Notes under the pieces: model-generated
What the model was told of the DNA's origin: nothing
Databases searched by the model: none
Seen by the model: the letters and a program-made list of their open reading frames with translations, nothing else
Source: Terrisporobacter glycolicus ATCC 14880 = DSM 1288
GTDB lineage: Bacteria > Bacillota > Clostridia > Peptostreptococcales > Peptostreptococcaceae
Direction: 5' to 3'
Length of the DNA: 64,000 nucleotides
NCBI RefSeq assembly: GCF_036812735.1
Contig: NZ_CP117523.1
Span: forward strand, 2,790,001-2,854,000
Program-made: the position numbers and the translations under genes
Part shown: in pieces, positions 61,468 to 64,000 of the stretch
Position numbering within the stretch: position 1 is the first letter of the stretch
Layout of the letters: every line of letters begins with the position of its first letter

Positions 61468-63933
61468 TTACATTAGTTTATCATAAGGTTTTGAAACCAG
61501 AAGTATTACTTGTATCATTGTTGAAACCAAAGAAGTTTTTTTCTTATAAGCCAAATATCTTCCATCCCAAGACTCACAATATTTTTCTTTATATTTTTTA
61601 AGCCCTTTGAAGGAATAAAATCTATGACCATGTGAATAAACCTTAGCCGCTATTTTTTCACTTAAGAATGCATATTTTGACCTACCAACATTTGATAATG
61701 GTACCATCCCCATATTGAATCTAGAGTATCCATGTTCTTTTCCATATTGAAAAAGATTTACAAATATAAAATCCATTATTCCATTACATGACTCTCTAGA
61801 AAATCTCATAAGGTCTATAGATAAAGTTTTGTTATTATCATACATTGGCATTATGTTAGCAAATCCTTTTATGTTATTTTCTTTATCTCTAACTACACAT
61901 ATGGGCTCTCTATTAAGATATTCTCTATTGAAAAATCCTATAGAAAATCCTTTTTCTTTTCTTCCATCAAGCCACTCATCTGATATATTTTTTAAATCTT
62001 CAAAGAAATTATCATCAAATGGTGGATAAACCATTTGGAAAGTATAACCTTCTTTAGTTACCCTAGATATTGCATTTCTTACGCTCTTCATCTTTCTTCC
62101 TTCTAAGGTAAATTCTTTTAGATTAACTGTAGCTTCTTCTCCAAGTTTAAAAAACTGATAACCAGTCTCATGAAGGTATGGTAAAATCTGTTTGTCTATA
62201 GCACAGAAAACACATACATATCCGTAGTTATTAGATAATTCGTAGAATTCTTGTATAGTATCAAATATATTTTCTTTATTACCTACTGGGTTCCCTAGTA
62301 TATATATTTTATTAGCATAAGTTTGATACTGCATTAGTACATCTTTTTCTTTATTTATATAAACATATTTATCATTTAAATATATAAAGTGACTTATTGA
62401 TGTACCTCCAAAAGTATCTAAAATTTTGTCTACATCGTCCTTACAATCATTTAAAGTTCGTTTTGGAAACTTGTTTTTACTATTTATGTAGTATATAAAC
62501 ACTAAAAATAATGTGGATATTACAAATCCAATTATACAAAGATACATTATTGAATATGATGAATCTGAGAATCTTAGTTCATAATCAGTAAAAGCTATTT
62601 TAGTAATTTCACCTTTCAAGCTTGAATAAAAAGTGTACACATATAATAATAAGAAAATTATTAGTGTTATCATATCTTGAAATACCATTCTCCAGCCCAT
62701 AACAAAACTTTCTCTGTAGAATTGTTTTTTGCATATAAGCATCAAGCATAAAACACCTAACATATATAATAGATAGCTACAATTTGTACCTTTAATAAAA
62801 ATTAAAACACACAGTGCTCCTATTATAAAAAGTGTTGCTTTGTATACATATTTGGATTTATATATTAATAGTCTTGATAATACTATTAATAAAAATCCTA
62901 TTATTATAGTAAATTTATTGGGTATATATATAACTGATAAATATGATATATTCTTAACCACATCTATATTACTTCTAATATGTGGTACAGCTTCTGATAA
63001 TAATAGTATACTTCCAGTAAATAAAACTATTAAAACAATACTTATATGAGCTAATTTAGATAAAATAGTGAAAAAAATATCTTTTATTTCTTCATCCATA
63101 TTTTTATAAAATTCTCTAGCGTAAAGTATCAATCCTATTATAAGAGGTACTATATAATAAGAGAATCTGTATAAAAATATTGCTAATAATGTTTTTTCTA
63201 CTGGTACATTTAAATGTTGAAGACCTACTATCATAGTCAAATCGAATGATCCCAAACCACCTGGAGACATACTAACCATTGCAATAATTATAGATAGCAT
63301 AAATACTGGGAAAAATTTACTAAATGAAATATTAACCTTTAACATCAAGATTATGGAATATATCAATACTATTATAGCCAACCATGCTATGGCAGACATA
63401 AGTATAATTTTAAAATAATCTTTTATACATGATTTATCCTCTGCACTACCTTTAGTGTATTTATAGATCAAGTACGCTAAAACCAAAGGAAAATAAAGAC
63501 TTATAACTATTGTCATTATACCTATCCAGTCATTTAGTTTTAAGTTATTAAAACTTGTTATAGCGTATATCAAACTAACTATAGAAAAACCAGTTAAATT
63601 AAGTGCTACAAATTTTGATGTTTCTTTTACAAGTAATTTTTTATCCTTTACATGTTCTCCATAGAAATTATTTTTAAAATATATTGCCGTACTTCCGCCC
63701 ATACCTGCAATATTTGAAATTGAACTTGCTATCCATGAGTATTTGTATATCTTTTTGTTATCCAAATTTATGCCTACCCTGTTTTTAAGAACTAAGTCAT
63801 AAAGACTTAAAGGTGCGTATGCAATTATCCCCATAAATAATATTATAATTATTTCTATTGGTGTTAGTTCATTTGCATATAAGTTAAATAAATTTTTATC
63901 AAAAGAACGCACTACGTTAATAAATTCTTTCAT
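61468..63933 (-). CDS. mprF: Phosphatidylglycerol lysyltransferase MprF (multi-peptide resistance factor)
   Basis: An 821-residue enzyme that attaches an amino acid, usually lysine, to phosphatidylglycerol and flips it, giving resistance to cationic peptides and daptomycin. There are about a dozen N-terminal membrane helices (to about residue 490), including the flippase region with SMSPGGLGSFDLTMI. The C-terminal cytoplasmic GNAT-like DUF2156 domain includes KSVRNAISRVTKEGY, DLMRFSRESCNGIMDFI and FNMGMVPLSNVG. No clear ribosome-binding site is seen; the ATG at 63933 and the GTG at 63942 are both possible. Confidence 0.95.
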   Translation of the reverse strand: MKEFINVVRSFDKNLFNLYANELTPIEIIIILFMGIIAYAPLSLYDLVLKNRVGINLDNKKIYKYSWIASSISNIAGMGGSTAIYFKNNFYGEHVKDKKLLVKETSKFVALNLTGFSIVSLIYAITSFNNLKLNDWIGIMTIVISLYFPLVLAYLIYKYTKGSAEDKSCIKDYFKIILMSAIAWLAIIVLIYSIILMLKVNISFSKFFPVFMLSIIIAMVSMSPGGLGSFDLTMIVGLQHLNVPVEKTLLAIFLYRFSYYIVPLIIGLILYAREFYKNMDEEIKDIFFTILSKLAHISIVLIVLFTGSILLLSEAVPHIRSNIDVVKNISYLSVIYIPNKFTIIIGFLLIVLSRLLIYKSKYVYKATLFIIGALCVLIFIKGTNCSYLLYMLGVLCLMLICKKQFYRESFVMGWRMVFQDMITLIIFLLLYVYTFYSSLKGEITKIAFTDYELRFSDSSYSIMYLCIIGFVISTLFLVFIYYINSKNKFPKRTLNDCKDDVDKILDTFGGTSISHFIYLNDKYVYINKEKDVLMQYQTYANKIYILGNPVGNKENIFDTIQEFYELSNNYGYVCVFCAIDKQILPYLHETGYQFFKLGEEATVNLKEFTLEGRKMKSVRNAISRVTKEGYTFQMVYPPFDDNFFEDLKNISDEWLDGRKEKGFSIGFFNREYLNREPICVVRDKENNIKGFANIMPMYDNNKTLSIDLMRFSRESCNGIMDFIFVNLFQYGKEHGYSRFNMGMVPLSNVGRSKYAFLSEKIAAKVYSHGHRFYSFKGLKKYKEKYCESWDGRYLAYKKKTSLVSTMIQVILLVSKPYDKLM

Positions 63934-64000
63934 TATAATCACAAATATAAATAGTATAAAAATATATTTTATTGATTTTTTTAATTTCTGCTTAATTTTT

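Noticed and set aside
1-64000. Mobile element, prophage, CRISPR array or tRNA/rRNA gene
   Set aside because: No transposase, integrase, phage, Cas or repeat-spacer pattern was seen, and no tRNA or rRNA sequence was recognised by eye.

Overview
The window is 64 kb of very AT-rich chromosomal DNA from an endospore-forming, low-GC Gram-positive bacterium of the Clostridia. The gene content and order (ytfJ/ytfI, scpAB, dacF, rnj, fur, DUF1292, ruvX, ireB, alaS, mnmA, iscU, iscS, iscR, rarA, codY, topA, dprA, yifB, yraN) resemble the Peptostreptococcaceae (Clostridioides, Paraclostridium, Romboutsia). That placement is from memory of gene order and was not tested by a search. No rRNA, tRNA, insertion sequence, prophage or CRISPR array was seen.

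Positions 1-30.8 kb form a conserved housekeeping block, almost all on the minus strand. In transcription order it runs from yraN-yifB-dprA-topA-codY-rarA, through iscR-iscS-iscU-mnmA, T-box-alaS-ireB, two copies of a large unknown membrane protein, ruvX-DUF1292, LCP protein, fur, rnj, ylbF-like, DUF503 and dacF, to the M50 protease, scpA-scpB, ytfI-ytfJ and small genes. The plus-strand sir2 fragment at the left edge and a small plus-strand gene at 23.2 kb are the exceptions. The most striking event here is a tandem duplication between ireB and ruvX. It left two copies of the membrane-protein gene and, between them, a scar made of a decayed ireB tail joined to a decayed ruvX head.

Positions 30.9-63.9 kb are accessory, mostly envelope and signalling genes. 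They include two CapA-like genes around a secreted protein; a response regulator/kinase/ABC transporter/VanZ cluster; a second two-component pair; an mgtE Mg2+ transporter preceded by a short leader ORF and a hairpin; and a metallo-hydrolase. Next come a PBP2a-like lipoprotein transpeptidase, an HD phosphohydrolase, a UPF0316 protein, a C39-like protein and a stand-alone AICAR transformylase under a ZTP riboswitch. The segment ends with a glycosyltransferase, an AgrA/AgrC-like pair with an ABC transporter whose promoter carries two LytTR-type boxes 21 bp apart, DUF547, two radical SAM enzymes, a GNAT protein and mprF.

Taken together, the right half looks like cell-envelope stress and antimicrobial-defence equipment (three two-component systems, two FtsX-type ABC transporters, MprF, PBP2a-like protein, VanZ). 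The left half is the replication, segregation, tRNA, Fe-S and regulator core. The observations most worth a second look are the duplication scar and its membrane-protein pair, the mgtE leader ORF, and the paired LytTR sites.
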